Source of the DNA: Vulcanimicrobiota bacterium
Lineage (GTDB): Bacteria; Vulcanimicrobiota; Vulcanimicrobiia; Vulcanimicrobiales; Vulcanimicrobiaceae
Direction: 5' to 3'
Assembly: GCA_013036095.1 (NCBI GenBank)
Contig: JAAXCW010000002.1
Coordinates: 280,053 to 344,052, forward strand
Length of the DNA: 64,000 nucleotides
Every line of letters starts with the position of its first letter. Position 1 is the first letter of the stretch. This document shows, in pieces, positions 24,712 to 32,057 of the stretch. Made by a program: the position numbers and the translations under genes. The notes under the pieces are model-generated. The model made no database searches. It was not told the DNA's origin and saw only the letters and a list, made by a program, of their open reading frames with translations.

Positions 24712-26079
24712 GTGAAACTGCTTTTTTTACCGGCCGCGATTCTGGCAGCCGTCGTCACGATTTTTGCCGTCACGCGCGCGCCGGCGCAAAATGCCGGCAA
24801 CATTCACAAAATTCGCCACATCGTCATCATCATGCAAGAGAATCGCTCGTTCGATTCTTACTTCGGCACGTATCCCGGCGCCGACGGCATTCCGGCGGGC
24901 GTGTGCATTCCAAATCCGGCAGTTGGATGCAGCAAGCCTTATCATGACACCAACGATCGCGATCAAGGCGGTCCGCACGGACACAACAACGCGATCGGCG
25001 ATATCGACGGTGGGAAGATGGACGGTTTTGCGCGCCAAGCGCGGCGCGGCCGCCGCGCGTGCGCGGGCACCGACGACCCGCGCTGCGGCGGTGGTGACGT
25101 GATGGGTTATCACGACCGAACCCAGCTCGCCAACTACTGGCGCTACGCGAGCGACTTCGTGCTGCAAGATCGCATGTTCGAACCGAACGCGTCGTGGAGT
25201 TTGCCGCAGCATTTATTTATGGTCTCGGAATGGTCGGCGCGCTGTTCGCAGCTCGGCGATCCGATGAGCTGCGTGAACGAAGTGCAAAATCCCGACCTTC
25301 CGCCCGACTTTGGCCGCAATCCGGGCGCACGCGCACCGGGCCGTCCCGATTACCCGTGGACCGATCTCACATACTTGCTGCACAAGAATCACGTCACGTG
25401 GGCGTATTACGTAATGACCGGGACGGAACCCGATTGTGCCGACGACGGCGCGAACTGCCAGCCGCGTCGCCAAAACGTACACACTCCGGGAATTTGGAAT
25501 CCGCTGCCGTCGTTCGATACCGTGAAACAAGACGGTGAATTAGCCAACGTTCAAGACCTGCGCAAGTTTTACACGGCCGCGAAAAACGGCACGCTGGCCA
25601 ATGTCGTGTGGCTCTGCCCGGCGGGAAAATATAGCGAACATCCACCCGGGCTTGTCAGCGCGGGACAAGCGTATGTCACCGGCGTCATCAACGCAATCAT
25701 GCAAGGCCCCGACTGGGACAGCACCGCGATCTTTCTCACTTGGGATGATTGGGGCGGCTTCTACGATCACGTTGCGCCGCCGGTGGTCGACAACGACGGC
25801 TACGGTTTACGAGTTCCCGGCTTAGTGATCAGTCCGTACGCTCGCCGCGGCTTCATCGATCATCAAACGCTCAGCCACGACGCGTACGTCAAATTCATCG
25901 AAGACGACTTCTTAAGCGGCGCGCGCATCGATCCCAAAACCGACGGCCGCCCCGACACGCGCCCGTTCGTGCGCGAACGCTATCCGCAGTTGGGCGATCT
26001 GCGCCGCGACTTTGATTTCACTCAAGCCCCGCGCCGCCCTGAGGTACTGCCGGGCGGCATTGTCTGGAACGGGAACTAA
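24712..26079 (+). CDS. Secreted PF04185 phosphoesterase (phospholipase C/acid phosphatase type)
   Basis: A 455-residue protein with an N-terminal signal segment ([13 protein letters not shown]) and then [20 protein letters not shown], the hallmark of this family; later [12 protein letters not shown] supplies the second metal/substrate site. Members hydrolyse phospholipids or phosphate esters outside the membrane. GTG at 24712 directly precedes the signal peptide; the frame continues upstream but overlaps GT4 coding DNA there. A second family member is at 33808-35247. Confidence 0.88.
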   Translation: MKLLFLPAAILAAVVTIFAVTRAPAQNAGNIHKIRHIVIIMQENRSFDSYFGTYPGADGIPAGVCIPNPAVGCSKPYHDTNDRDQGGPHGHNNAIGDIDGGKMDGFARQARRGRRACAGTDDPRCGGGDVMGYHDRTQLANYWRYASDFVLQDRMFEPNASWSLPQHLFMVSEWSARCSQLGDPMSCVNEVQNPDLPPDFGRNPGARAPGRPDYPWTDLTYLLHKNHVTWAYYVMTGTEPDCADDGANCQPRRQNVHTPGIWNPLPSFDTVKQDGELANVQDLRKFYTAAKNGTLANVVWLCPAGKYSEHPPGLVSAGQAYVTGVINAIMQGPDWDSTAIFLTWDDWGGFYDHVAPPVVDNDGYGLRVPGLVISPYARRGFIDHQTLSHDAYVKFIEDDFLSGARIDPKTDGRPDTRPFVRERYPQLGDLRRDFDFTQAPRRPEVLPGGIVWNGN

Positions 26080-26088
26080 AGCGGGTCA

Positions 26089-26116
26089 AGCGGGCGCCGT
26101 TTGGCGCCCCGGTCGG
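26089..26116. repeat. Dispersed intergenic repeat, type B copy 3
   Basis: AGCGGGCGCC, a GTTT loop and GGCGCCCCGGTCGG form a stem-loop nearly identical to the copies at 12637 and 18867. It is directly followed by a type A copy. Confidence 0.7.
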
Positions 26117-26118
26117 AT

Positions 26119-26168
26119 GTCATCCTGAGCAGAGTTCGCGGGGCGAACTCGCCGTCGAAGGACGAGGC
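26119..26168. repeat. Dispersed intergenic repeat, type A copy 2
   Basis: TGTCATCCTGAGC, AGAGTTCGC and GCGAACTC arms around GGG, then GTCGAAGGACGAGG. It matches 2981-3029 almost base for base. It lies between the convergent phosphoesterase and coiled-coil genes. Confidence 0.75.
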
Positions 26169-26178
26169 CCGCGATAAA

Positions 26179-26400
26179 CTAGCGCTGGTCTAAAAGCTGA
26201 AAACGCCTCTCGAATACATCGAAGCGTAAGTCGACCGAATCGAATCGCTTGTTCATGTCGTGCCGGAGCGCACCGAGTCCGTGTTCCACACGCTCAAGGC
26301 GCCCTTCGAGCGAATCGATCCGTCCGCCAAGGCCTCCCAAGCCATCCCGGAGGTCCAGGATTGCTGCCATGAGGTCCGCGGAGGAATATCTCTTCGCCAT
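26179..26400 (-). CDS. Small coiled-coil protein
   Basis: A 73-residue protein with heptad spacing through most of its length (L-R-D-G-L-G-G-L-G-G-R-I-D-S-L-E-G-R-L-E, then M-N-K-R-F-D-S-V-D-L-R-F-D). Such proteins resemble the short coiled-coil segments found near toxin or signalling genes, but no partner is adjacent. ATG start at 26400. Function unknown. Confidence 0.65.
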   Translation of the reverse strand: MAKRYSSADLMAAILDLRDGLGGLGGRIDSLEGRLERVEHGLGALRHDMNKRFDSVDLRFDVFERRFQLLDQR

Positions 26401-26453
26401 CGGCCCAGCCTAGTGTACGGTTGTTGCCGAAGCGTTTCCTAGCCGTTGCGAAT

Positions 26454-27026
26454 TTATGGGCCGTCCGCCTCCACGTTAAGTGAGATGTCGATGCCGTTGC
26501 CAACGATGACCGGACCGAAGCTCATGCCCCATTGCGTGCGATCGATCGAGCCCGTCGCCGCATAAGCGATAATCGAACGCCCGCGCGGTGATTTGCCCGC
26601 GCCGACGACGCCGGCGCTCAGCGTAACCGGATGCGTTTGACCATGCATCGTGAGATTTCCGACAATCGTGAAATGCTTTGGATCGCTGCCGGTGATCTTC
26701 GTGCTTTGGAACGTCATCTTCGGATAGGTTGCAACGTCGAAGTAATGGCCCGAGCGGATGTCGTTGTCGCGCATGCCGTTATGCGTATCGACGTTCGATG
26801 GATCGAGCTCCGCGCTGACCTCAATCGGAATTTGACTCCCGGATGGCAACTTGACCACGGCACTTTTCAGCGGAATCGTTCCGACGACCGGAACGATGCC
26901 GAAGTGCCGCGCGGTGAATTGCGCGGTTGAGTGGTTGGGGTCGACGCTCCACGTTTCGGTCGCGGCGAACGCGGTCGCGAACATGGCGGCCGACAAGAGC
27001 AAAGTCGAGGTGATGAAGCGCTTCAT
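26454..27026 (-). CDS. YceI-family periplasmic lipid-binding protein
   Basis: A 190-residue secreted protein with a signal peptide ending T-A-F-A-A. The mature part begins W-S-V-D-P-N-H-S-T-A-Q-F-T-A-R-H, then R-D-N-D-I-R-S-G-H-Y-F-D-V and G-N-L-T-M-H-G-Q-T, the YceI signature. These lipocalin-like barrels bind polyisoprenoids and occur with stress or quinone-related genes. It is a single leftward gene with 94 bases of apparently non-coding DNA upstream. Confidence 0.9.
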   Translation of the reverse strand: MKRFITSTLLLSAAMFATAFAATETWSVDPNHSTAQFTARHFGIVPVVGTIPLKSAVVKLPSGSQIPIEVSAELDPSNVDTHNGMRDNDIRSGHYFDVATYPKMTFQSTKITGSDPKHFTIVGNLTMHGQTHPVTLSAGVVGAGKSPRGRSIIAYAATGSIDRTQWGMSFGPVIVGNGIDISLNVEADGP

Positions 27027-27119
27027 CGTCCTAGTTTAGGACGTAACTCCTGAAATTTCCCTGAAGGGGCGAAGCAGAGCGGACCAAGCAAGCCTAGAAA
27101 GTGCCGCTGACCGAGCAAA

Positions 27120-27485
27120 TTAGGACTTCTTGAGCTTGTGCAGCGTAACGCTGTTGCCTTCGCTGTCCATAATCATCGCCATACGGCAATTGCTCGTTTC
27201 GTGCTCCATCACGACGGGGATGCCGCGCTCTTTCAGCCCGGCGACCGTGCCGTCGAAATCGGCCACGGCAAACAAATTGCCGTTGCTCGGTTGGAACGGC
27301 ATCATGCCGCCCCCCGACCACAAACCGAACGTCGTGCCATCGGAGAACTCATATTCCGCGCCATTATTGTCCGGATACACCGTCGTCGGTTCCAGGCCCA
27401 GCGTGTCGCGGTAAAATGCGATCGCCCGCGCCGCGTCTTTGACCATATAAGCGCTTAAGTCCAGTCCCGTAATTTTAGAAGCCAT
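27120..27485 (-). CDS. VOC-family protein (glyoxalase-like)
   Basis: A 121-residue protein with two beta-alpha-beta-beta-beta units: L-D-L-S-A-Y-M-V-K-D-A-A-R-A-I-A-F-Y-R-D-T-L-G-L near the start and I-M-D-S-E-G-N-S-V-T-L-H near the end. VOC proteins include glyoxalases, dioxygenases and drug-binding proteins; no specific metal set is obvious. It lies nine bases after the second DUF4760-like gene. Confidence 0.85.
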   Translation of the reverse strand: MASKITGLDLSAYMVKDAARAIAFYRDTLGLEPTTVYPDNNGAEYEFSDGTTFGLWSGGGMMPFQPSNGNLFAVADFDGTVAGLKERGIPVVMEHETSNCRMAMIMDSEGNSVTLHKLKKS

Positions 27486-27494
27486 GTATTTCCC

Positions 27495-28103
27495 TTAAGG
27501 CTCGTTGAGCCACGTTTGTCGTTCTAGTGGATAAGGATTGGTCAGCGGCATCCGCGCGACGCCGCGCGCGTAGCTGTCCGGGTGCCTCTTCGCCCACTCC
27601 GCGGAGACGACCGTGAGGTATTCGAAGTCTTCGAATAAACTCTCTGCGCCGGTATACTGCCGCATCATCGCGATATAGTTTTTCATCCGCTCCCACGTGT
27701 TGGTAACAACCCACCAATAGTTCGCGAGAAAAACATCCGGCGCCACAACGCGGTTGCGGACCATGCCGCCGATAAGTTCAAAACTGTTGCCGAGCGCAAC
27801 CGCGGCCTCCATCAGGTCGACATATCTTTGCGGCACATCGTCCATCGGCAGCTTCTTGGAAATCCGGTACAAAAAGCGGCGAAACTGCGGATCCTCGAGT
27901 TCCCGAGCGAGATCGCCGCCGCGCAGCAGCCGGTTGGCTTTTCGGTGTTCGTCATCTTCGAGCATCGACCGGAACGACAGAATCGCTTCGATCAAATTCC
28001 CCGACCGCATGTGGCGCAATTGGATCACCGCCGCAACAGCCGTCGCTGCGATCACGACCGCGGTAACGAGCGAGGAAATCGCGGTAACGAGTTCGGGCGA
28101 CAC
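27495..28103 (-). CDS. DUF4760-like membrane-anchored protein 2
   Basis: A 202-residue protein with an N-terminal membrane helix (A-I-S-S-L-V-T-A-V-V-I-A-A-T-A-V-A) followed by Q-L-R-H-M-R-S-G-N-L-I-E-A and a helical body containing N-S-F-E-L-I-G-G-M-V-R-N. The layout matches the 19588-20100 protein, although identity is low. It starts with GTG three bases after the nucleotidyltransferase stop, so the two are cotranscribed. Function unknown. Confidence 0.72.
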   Translation of the reverse strand: MSPELVTAISSLVTAVVIAATAVAAVIQLRHMRSGNLIEAILSFRSMLEDDEHRKANRLLRGGDLARELEDPQFRRFLYRISKKLPMDDVPQRYVDLMEAAVALGNSFELIGGMVRNRVVAPDVFLANYWWVVTNTWERMKNYIAMMRQYTGAESLFEDFEYLTVVSAEWAKRHPDSYARGVARMPLTNPYPLERQTWLNEP

Positions 28104-28106
28104 GCT

Positions 28107-29189
28107 CTAGCGCGCGCCGATGGGCGCGGAGGGTCCGATGCGCGACCCTTCCGGCGCGACCGTGCCCGGCTCTACGCGCGCGTCGTGCCCGATGACCGAA
28201 CCTTTGCCGATTTTTGCGTTCGCGCCGATCGTGGAGCGGCTGGCAATAATCGTCTCCTCGATCGTCGCGCCTTCTTCTACCACAACGTCATCCCACAGTA
28301 CGGAATCTTCGATCGCAGCGCCCGCCGCGATGCGGCAATTCTTTCCCAGCACGACGTTCGGCCCGACTCGCGCTTCTCGCGCGATCATCGTGCCTTCACC
28401 GATATGCACCGGCGCGATGAGATTCGCGCAGTCCGCGTTCGCCGCGCCGGCTCCGCTGATGCCGGGCTCGACTTCCAGCGGCATGACGCCGCTCAACACG
28501 TCGCGATGAACGGTGAGGTAATGCTCCGGCCGTCCGACGTCGATCCAATAGTCCTCGGTCGTGTAGGCGTAGAGCCGTTGGCCGTCCGCCAAAATTCTCG
28601 GAAACGTTTCCCGTTCGATCGAGACATTTCGCCCGGGCGGAATAAAATCCAAAACCTTGGGATCGAGCAGGTACGTGCCGGCGTTAATTTCGTTGGTCGG
28701 CTCCGTGCCTTTGGGCGGTTTCTCGATGAATTGTGAGATGCGGCCGGATTCATCGTGCACCACGCAGCCGAAAGACGAAGGGTCTTCTACCTTTATAAGG
28801 TGCAATACGCCGAGGCCGCCCTTCTCCTGGTGGTAGGCGATCATGGCGCGCAAATCGAGGCTCGTCAGCACGTCGCCGTTCATCATAAAAAACGGCCCGG
28901 TGATGTGCTTTTCGACGTTCTTTATCGCGCCGGCCGTGCCGAGCGGCTCGTCCTCAATGACATACGTAATCTTCATGTCGAGCCGCGACCCGTCCCCGAA
29001 ATACTCCGTAATCGCCTGCGGCATGTATCCGGCAGGCAGAATTACGTCGCGGATCCCCGCTTCATATAAACGCTCGAGCGTGCGCGCCAAGAAGGGCACG
29101 CCGACGATCGGAACCATGGGCTTGGGCGTGCCGAAAGTAAGCGGCCGCAGCCGCGTTCCTTCACCACCGACCAAAATCACCGCTTGCAC
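28107..29189 (-). CDS. Sugar-phosphate nucleotidyltransferase 2 with left-handed beta helix
   Basis: A 360-residue enzyme with V-I-L-V-G-G-E-G-T-R-L-R-P-L-T, P-K-P-M-V-P-I and N-G-D-V-L-T-S-L-D. The C-terminal third is rich in hexapeptide turns (I-G-E-G-T-M-I, V-V-L-G-K-N-C-R-I) as in GDP-mannose or glucose-1-phosphate pyrophosphorylases. The GTG at 29189 has a clean GGAGG six bases upstream and begins at the first strand; a longer frame to 29315 would run toward the tRNA genes. It is related to, but distinct from, the enzyme at 14132-15103. Confidence 0.88.
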   Translation of the reverse strand: MQAVILVGGEGTRLRPLTFGTPKPMVPIVGVPFLARTLERLYEAGIRDVILPAGYMPQAITEYFGDGSRLDMKITYVIEDEPLGTAGAIKNVEKHITGPFFMMNGDVLTSLDLRAMIAYHQEKGGLGVLHLIKVEDPSSFGCVVHDESGRISQFIEKPPKGTEPTNEINAGTYLLDPKVLDFIPPGRNVSIERETFPRILADGQRLYAYTTEDYWIDVGRPEHYLTVHRDVLSGVMPLEVEPGISGAGAANADCANLIAPVHIGEGTMIAREARVGPNVVLGKNCRIAAGAAIEDSVLWDDVVVEEGATIEETIIASRSTIGANAKIGKGSVIGHDARVEPGTVAPEGSRIGPSAPIGAR

Positions 29190-29284
29190 GCGAAACCTCC
29201 GGAGGGGCATCTTCCCTTCAGCGTTACGATGCAAAACGCTTGCGCGGGGCCACCGCAGTTGTGTACGATAGGCTGCGCGCACTA

Positions 29285-29355
29285 TCCCCGTTGGTGAAGT
29301 GGTATCATTCCTCACTCTGAATGAGGCGTCCGTGGTTCGAATCCATGACGGGGAG
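29285..29355 (+). tRNA. tRNA-Gln (CTG anticodon)
   Basis: The 71-base stretch folds as a cloverleaf: acceptor TCCCCGT / ACGGGGA, anticodon arm CCTCA-CTCTGAA-TGAGG giving anticodon CTG, and T-arm CGTGG-TTCGAAT-CCATG. No CCA is encoded. It is three bases upstream of tRNA-Glu. Confidence 0.93.
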
Positions 29356-29358
29356 CGT

Positions 29359-29431
29359 GGCCCTATCGTCTAGAGGCCTAGGACGCCGCCCTCTCACGGC
29401 GGTAACACGGGTTCGAATCCCGTTGGGGCTA
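29359..29431 (+). tRNA. tRNA-Glu (CTC anticodon)
   Basis: The 73-base stretch has the typical tRNA-Glu body (CGTCTAGAGGCCTAGGAC) and the anticodon arm CCGCC-CTCTCAC-GGCGG, giving CTC. The T-arm is ACGGG-TTCGAAT-CCCGT. The first acceptor pair is G-T. CCA is not encoded. It forms one transcript with tRNA-Gln, ending at the terminator just downstream. Confidence 0.93.
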
Positions 29432-29435
29432 AGCT

Positions 29436-29471
29436 AAATAATAGCTCGTTCTAGCGAGCTATTATTTTTTT
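29436..29471 (+). terminator. Rho-independent terminator after the tRNA pair
   Basis: A 13-bp stem (29436-29448 with 29455-29467) built around AGCTCG / CGAGCT, with a six-base TTCTAG loop, ends in a run of T. It is AT-rich compared with the surroundings and ends the tRNA-Gln/tRNA-Glu transcript. It may also work on the minus strand, where the A-run becomes a T-run. Confidence 0.9.
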
Positions 29472-29504
29472 GTGCCAACGGACGCACTCTAGTAAATCTC
29501 GCGC

Positions 29505-29852
29505 TCATTTGACAACGTTGACCTTGAGCAGCATGCTCCCGTGACCGATTCCGCAGTACACGGCGCAGCGCGCAATGAAACTGCCGAGCCGTTGAGGCGT
29601 CACCTCCACGCTCACCGGTTTGCTGCTGATAACGATAACATTGCTTAGACCAATCCCCGGGATCGTAATTCCGTGCGTTCCCTGCGTCCCGACGAACACC
29701 AATTTCTCCGGCTGATGCAATTTGAGTGTTATCGTGCCCGGCGTGAACGCGAAGTTTTTCGCATAAACCGTAATTGACTGTTCGCGCGCCATGGCCGGCG
29801 CGTCGAGGATGGATATGAGAGCAAGCGCAAGCGCTAAAGAAGTTATCTTCAT
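29505..29852 (-). CDS. Free-standing CuA-type cupredoxin
   Basis: A 115-residue exported protein. After a signal peptide (A-L-A-L-I-S-I-L-D-A-P-A-M-A) the mature domain has F-A-F-T-P-G-T-I-T-L, a T-H-G-I-T-I-P His, and the sequence C-A-V-Y-C-G-I-G-H-G-S-M. That is C-x3-C-x3-H-x2-M, the full dinuclear CuA ligand set of cytochrome oxidase subunit II. There is no membrane anchor beyond the signal peptide and no oxidase gene nearby. It overlaps the upstream cytochrome/porin/CuA gene by four bases (ATGA). It probably carries single electrons in the periplasm. Confidence 0.85.
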   Translation of the reverse strand: MKITSLALALALISILDAPAMAREQSITVYAKNFAFTPGTITLKLHQPEKLVFVGTQGTHGITIPGIGLSNVIVISSKPVSVEVTPQRLGSFIARCAVYCGIGHGSMLLKVNVVK

Positions 29853-31393
29853 TGTGTCGTACCTTTCGATTCCGTAACGGTTATGGTAAGTGTCATGTTT
29901 GGATGCCCGGGACCGCACATAATCGCGCAGTGCAAAACATAGACCCCGGCTTTCTTCGGAGTTACGTTGACGATGACGCCTGCGCCCGGCTGCATCACGG
30001 TGAGCGGGATGCCAAGGTCTGCGGATTGCAAACCGTGCACGCCTTGGGCGCTAACGAGACGCACTCTCGCCATTTCACCCACGCGAAGTGCGATGGTGTT
30101 TGGCGTGAACTTCCAGTTCGATGCGGCAACGATAACTATTGGGTGAGTCGCTGCCGGTAAGGGCGTCGGACTCACCGCGGTGGCCGTAACAGCCGGATGA
30201 ACCGCCGGCAGCGGTGTCGCGACGGCCAACTCGCTTACAGCCGGCTCGGCCACGTTTTGCAACGGCATCGTCCACCACAGCATGTAGCTAAACGTCGGCG
30301 ATGTATGTTGTGCCATCGCCGACTCCAAATAGACATGCAGATACGGAAGCACGTGGTAAGCAAAATCGATATTCCCGCTCTGCGTCTGCGTGCCTAAGCC
30401 GTCGTTTTGGAACTCTTTGCGGAAGGCGATGAGTCCCTTGTCGCCGACGGGTTCGTAGAGTTCGAGCGTTGCGGCGCTACTGCGCGCAGACCCCAGGGGA
30501 TTACCCAGCACGTCCTGCCCGGCGTTGCTATCGAAGGCCGTTTGATACATCGCAAAGATGCCGGGAAAAGCGCCGACCGGATCCCGCTGGACGTAAGGTG
30601 TGAACGACGAATATTGATCGAAGCCGCCCTCAGCCAACGGGAACGAACCTCGTGCGCCCATGAGGCCGTATTCGAGCGGTTGTTCCGGATCTGCGTGAGC
30701 CAAGCGCCACTGGAACGTCTTCTCAACATCCGGTGAGTACTTTCCGATGCCGCTCAGGTCGCCGCCGTCGGCGAAATACCCGGCCTCGATATCTAGGGAG
30801 TTCTTTACGTAGGCGAACTTGGAGCCCCAGCGATTCCCGTCGTTCTGATACGCGTGTTCGCCGACGACAATTTCAGGCGTCGCAAAACCGGCGATATCAA
30901 ACCATTGGCTCAGCGGCGACGCGGTCGTTCCAGGCATTTTCCCGACAAAGAGATGTCCGTTGCGGTGAAAGAGGTTATTGAACGTAATCCAAGCCGTATC
31001 AATTCCTCCCGGTTGACCGTCCTGTACGATCCACTGCTGATAATGGAAGGTTGTGTTTGCATCAAACGCTCCGGCGGCATGCAGCGCGAGATTTCCAAAC
31101 GCGGTTCTCGGCGAGCTCGTGTCTTGAGCATTGTGCGAAAAATTCGCGGTTTCACCAAGCCAGAACGGCGTCGAGCGGTGCAGCGTATGGAAGTCCAGTG
31201 CGGCGTAACCCGTGCGTTGAACGTAACGTCCATAAGAATTCAAGGCGGGAACCTGTGTATGACAAACGCTGCATTTCATTCCGTAGGCCTGGGCGAACGG
31301 CGGCATCGCGAACGCCGATACGGAGCCCATCAGCGTCAATGTCAAGGCGGCAACGATCCCGATAGCGGCGGATCTTGTACTGAAACATTTCAT
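29849..31393 (-). CDS. Heme c - beta-barrel - CuA fusion protein
   Basis: A 514-residue exported protein. Residues about 1-29 form a signal peptide; a single C-S-V-C-H heme-c site follows near residue 43. Residues about 60-385 have alternating aromatic/polar strands such as H-L-F-V-G-K-M-P-G and Y-L-H-V-Y-L-E-S-A, like outer-membrane porins. After a Pro/Ala/Thr linker, the C-terminal 95 residues are a cupredoxin with V-H-G-L-Q and C-A-I-M-C-G-P-G-H-P-N-M, a complete CuA set. Heme plus barrel proteins are known; a CuA domain at the end is unusual. Overlaps both neighbours by four bases. Confidence 0.8.
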   Translation of the reverse strand: MKCFSTRSAAIGIVAALTLTLMGSVSAFAMPPFAQAYGMKCSVCHTQVPALNSYGRYVQRTGYAALDFHTLHRSTPFWLGETANFSHNAQDTSSPRTAFGNLALHAAGAFDANTTFHYQQWIVQDGQPGGIDTAWITFNNLFHRNGHLFVGKMPGTTASPLSQWFDIAGFATPEIVVGEHAYQNDGNRWGSKFAYVKNSLDIEAGYFADGGDLSGIGKYSPDVEKTFQWRLAHADPEQPLEYGLMGARGSFPLAEGGFDQYSSFTPYVQRDPVGAFPGIFAMYQTAFDSNAGQDVLGNPLGSARSSAATLELYEPVGDKGLIAFRKEFQNDGLGTQTQSGNIDFAYHVLPYLHVYLESAMAQHTSPTFSYMLWWTMPLQNVAEPAVSELAVATPLPAVHPAVTATAVSPTPLPAATHPIVIVAASNWKFTPNTIALRVGEMARVRLVSAQGVHGLQSADLGIPLTVMQPGAGVIVNVTPKKAGVYVLHCAIMCGPGHPNMTLTITVTESKGTTQ

Positions 31394-31791
31394 GAAGGTT
31401 TCCCCGAACGGTGCGAACGTTCCAGCTCGTTGAGCTGCTCGTCTGTGGGACAGGCGTGCTGAAAAGCAACGTGGCGCTTTTTGATGTACACGCGCAGGCG
31501 GTCCAGCAAATGATCCATCGTTCCATCGGCGAGCCGCTTGCCGATCAATCGATCGAAGAGCCCGCCGGCTAGACCACCCGGGGGTTCGTACGTGCCTTCA
31601 AGAGAGAGAATCGAACCCTGAGATTGCGGACGAACCGTAGCGAGGCCGCGGAACGACGGGAACGCGGACCAGCGTGGCTGCCAGGAGAGTATGAGCGCAT
31701 CGTGCCCGCGCACCGAGTCAGTCTTATCATCCACGAGTTCGCGTTGCGTATTCACGTTGACGTTGGTTGACGCGAGCGCTTTCACGCGCAA
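31390..31791 (-). CDS. SRPBCC-like protein, start uncertain
   Basis: The 133-residue canonical frame (TTG at 31791) has G-S-I-L-S-L-E-G-T-Y-E-P-P-G-G-L-A-G-G-L-F-D-R-L-I-G-K-R-L, a pattern of START/SRPBCC coenzyme or lipid-binding folds. The same frame continues upstream to about 31903 with family-like sequence (T-T-S-V-E-A-P-F-S-S-V-I-E-Y-V) but has no ATG, GTG or TTG there; an ATC or a small frameshift from an ATG at 31911 could supply the N-terminus. It is the first gene of the heme/CuA operon and overlaps it by four bases. Confidence 0.65.
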   Translation of the reverse strand: MRVKALASTNVNVNTQRELVDDKTDSVRGHDALILSWQPRWSAFPSFRGLATVRPQSQGSILSLEGTYEPPGGLAGGLFDRLIGKRLADGTMDHLLDRLRVYIKKRHVAFQHACPTDEQLNELERSHRSGKPS

Positions 31792-31920
31792 CCGGGGCCT
31801 TTCGTCAAAAAAATCGGTGACGTACTCTATGACGCTACTGAACGGCGCCTCAACTGAGGTCGTGCGGAAAAGACTCGTAACGCGCGGCGCGATAGATTCT
31901 CACTCTCATTTGAAGCGCGC

Positions 31921-31943
31921 TGTCAACATGCCCGATCGGGCAT
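31921..31943. promoter_or_regulatory. Perfect 16-bp palindrome beside a TTGACA box
   Basis: ATGCCCGATCGGGCAT (31928-31943) is a perfect palindrome in the 266-base region between the divergent SRPBCC/heme-CuA operon and the PDZ-GAF gene. Two bases to its left the minus strand reads TTGACA (31926-31921), a perfect -35 hexamer for the operon; the -10 is not clear. The arrangement fits a dimeric repressor or activator site. The remaining gap shows no gene. Confidence 0.5.
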
Positions 31944-32057
31944 TCTTTCCGAACTCCGCACTCAGCATGCGCCTAATGCGAGCAAAAGTCGGTGTAAATT
32001 TAACAGGGCGTCACGATTTCGCCGCAAACTTCTTAGGCAGAGGAGGGTTGCGCCCGC

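Noticed and set aside
29190..29315. Longer start for nucleotidyltransferase 2
   Set aside because: The GTG at 29189 has GGAGG at perfect spacing and begins the first beta strand; the extension reaches into the tRNA-Gln gene.
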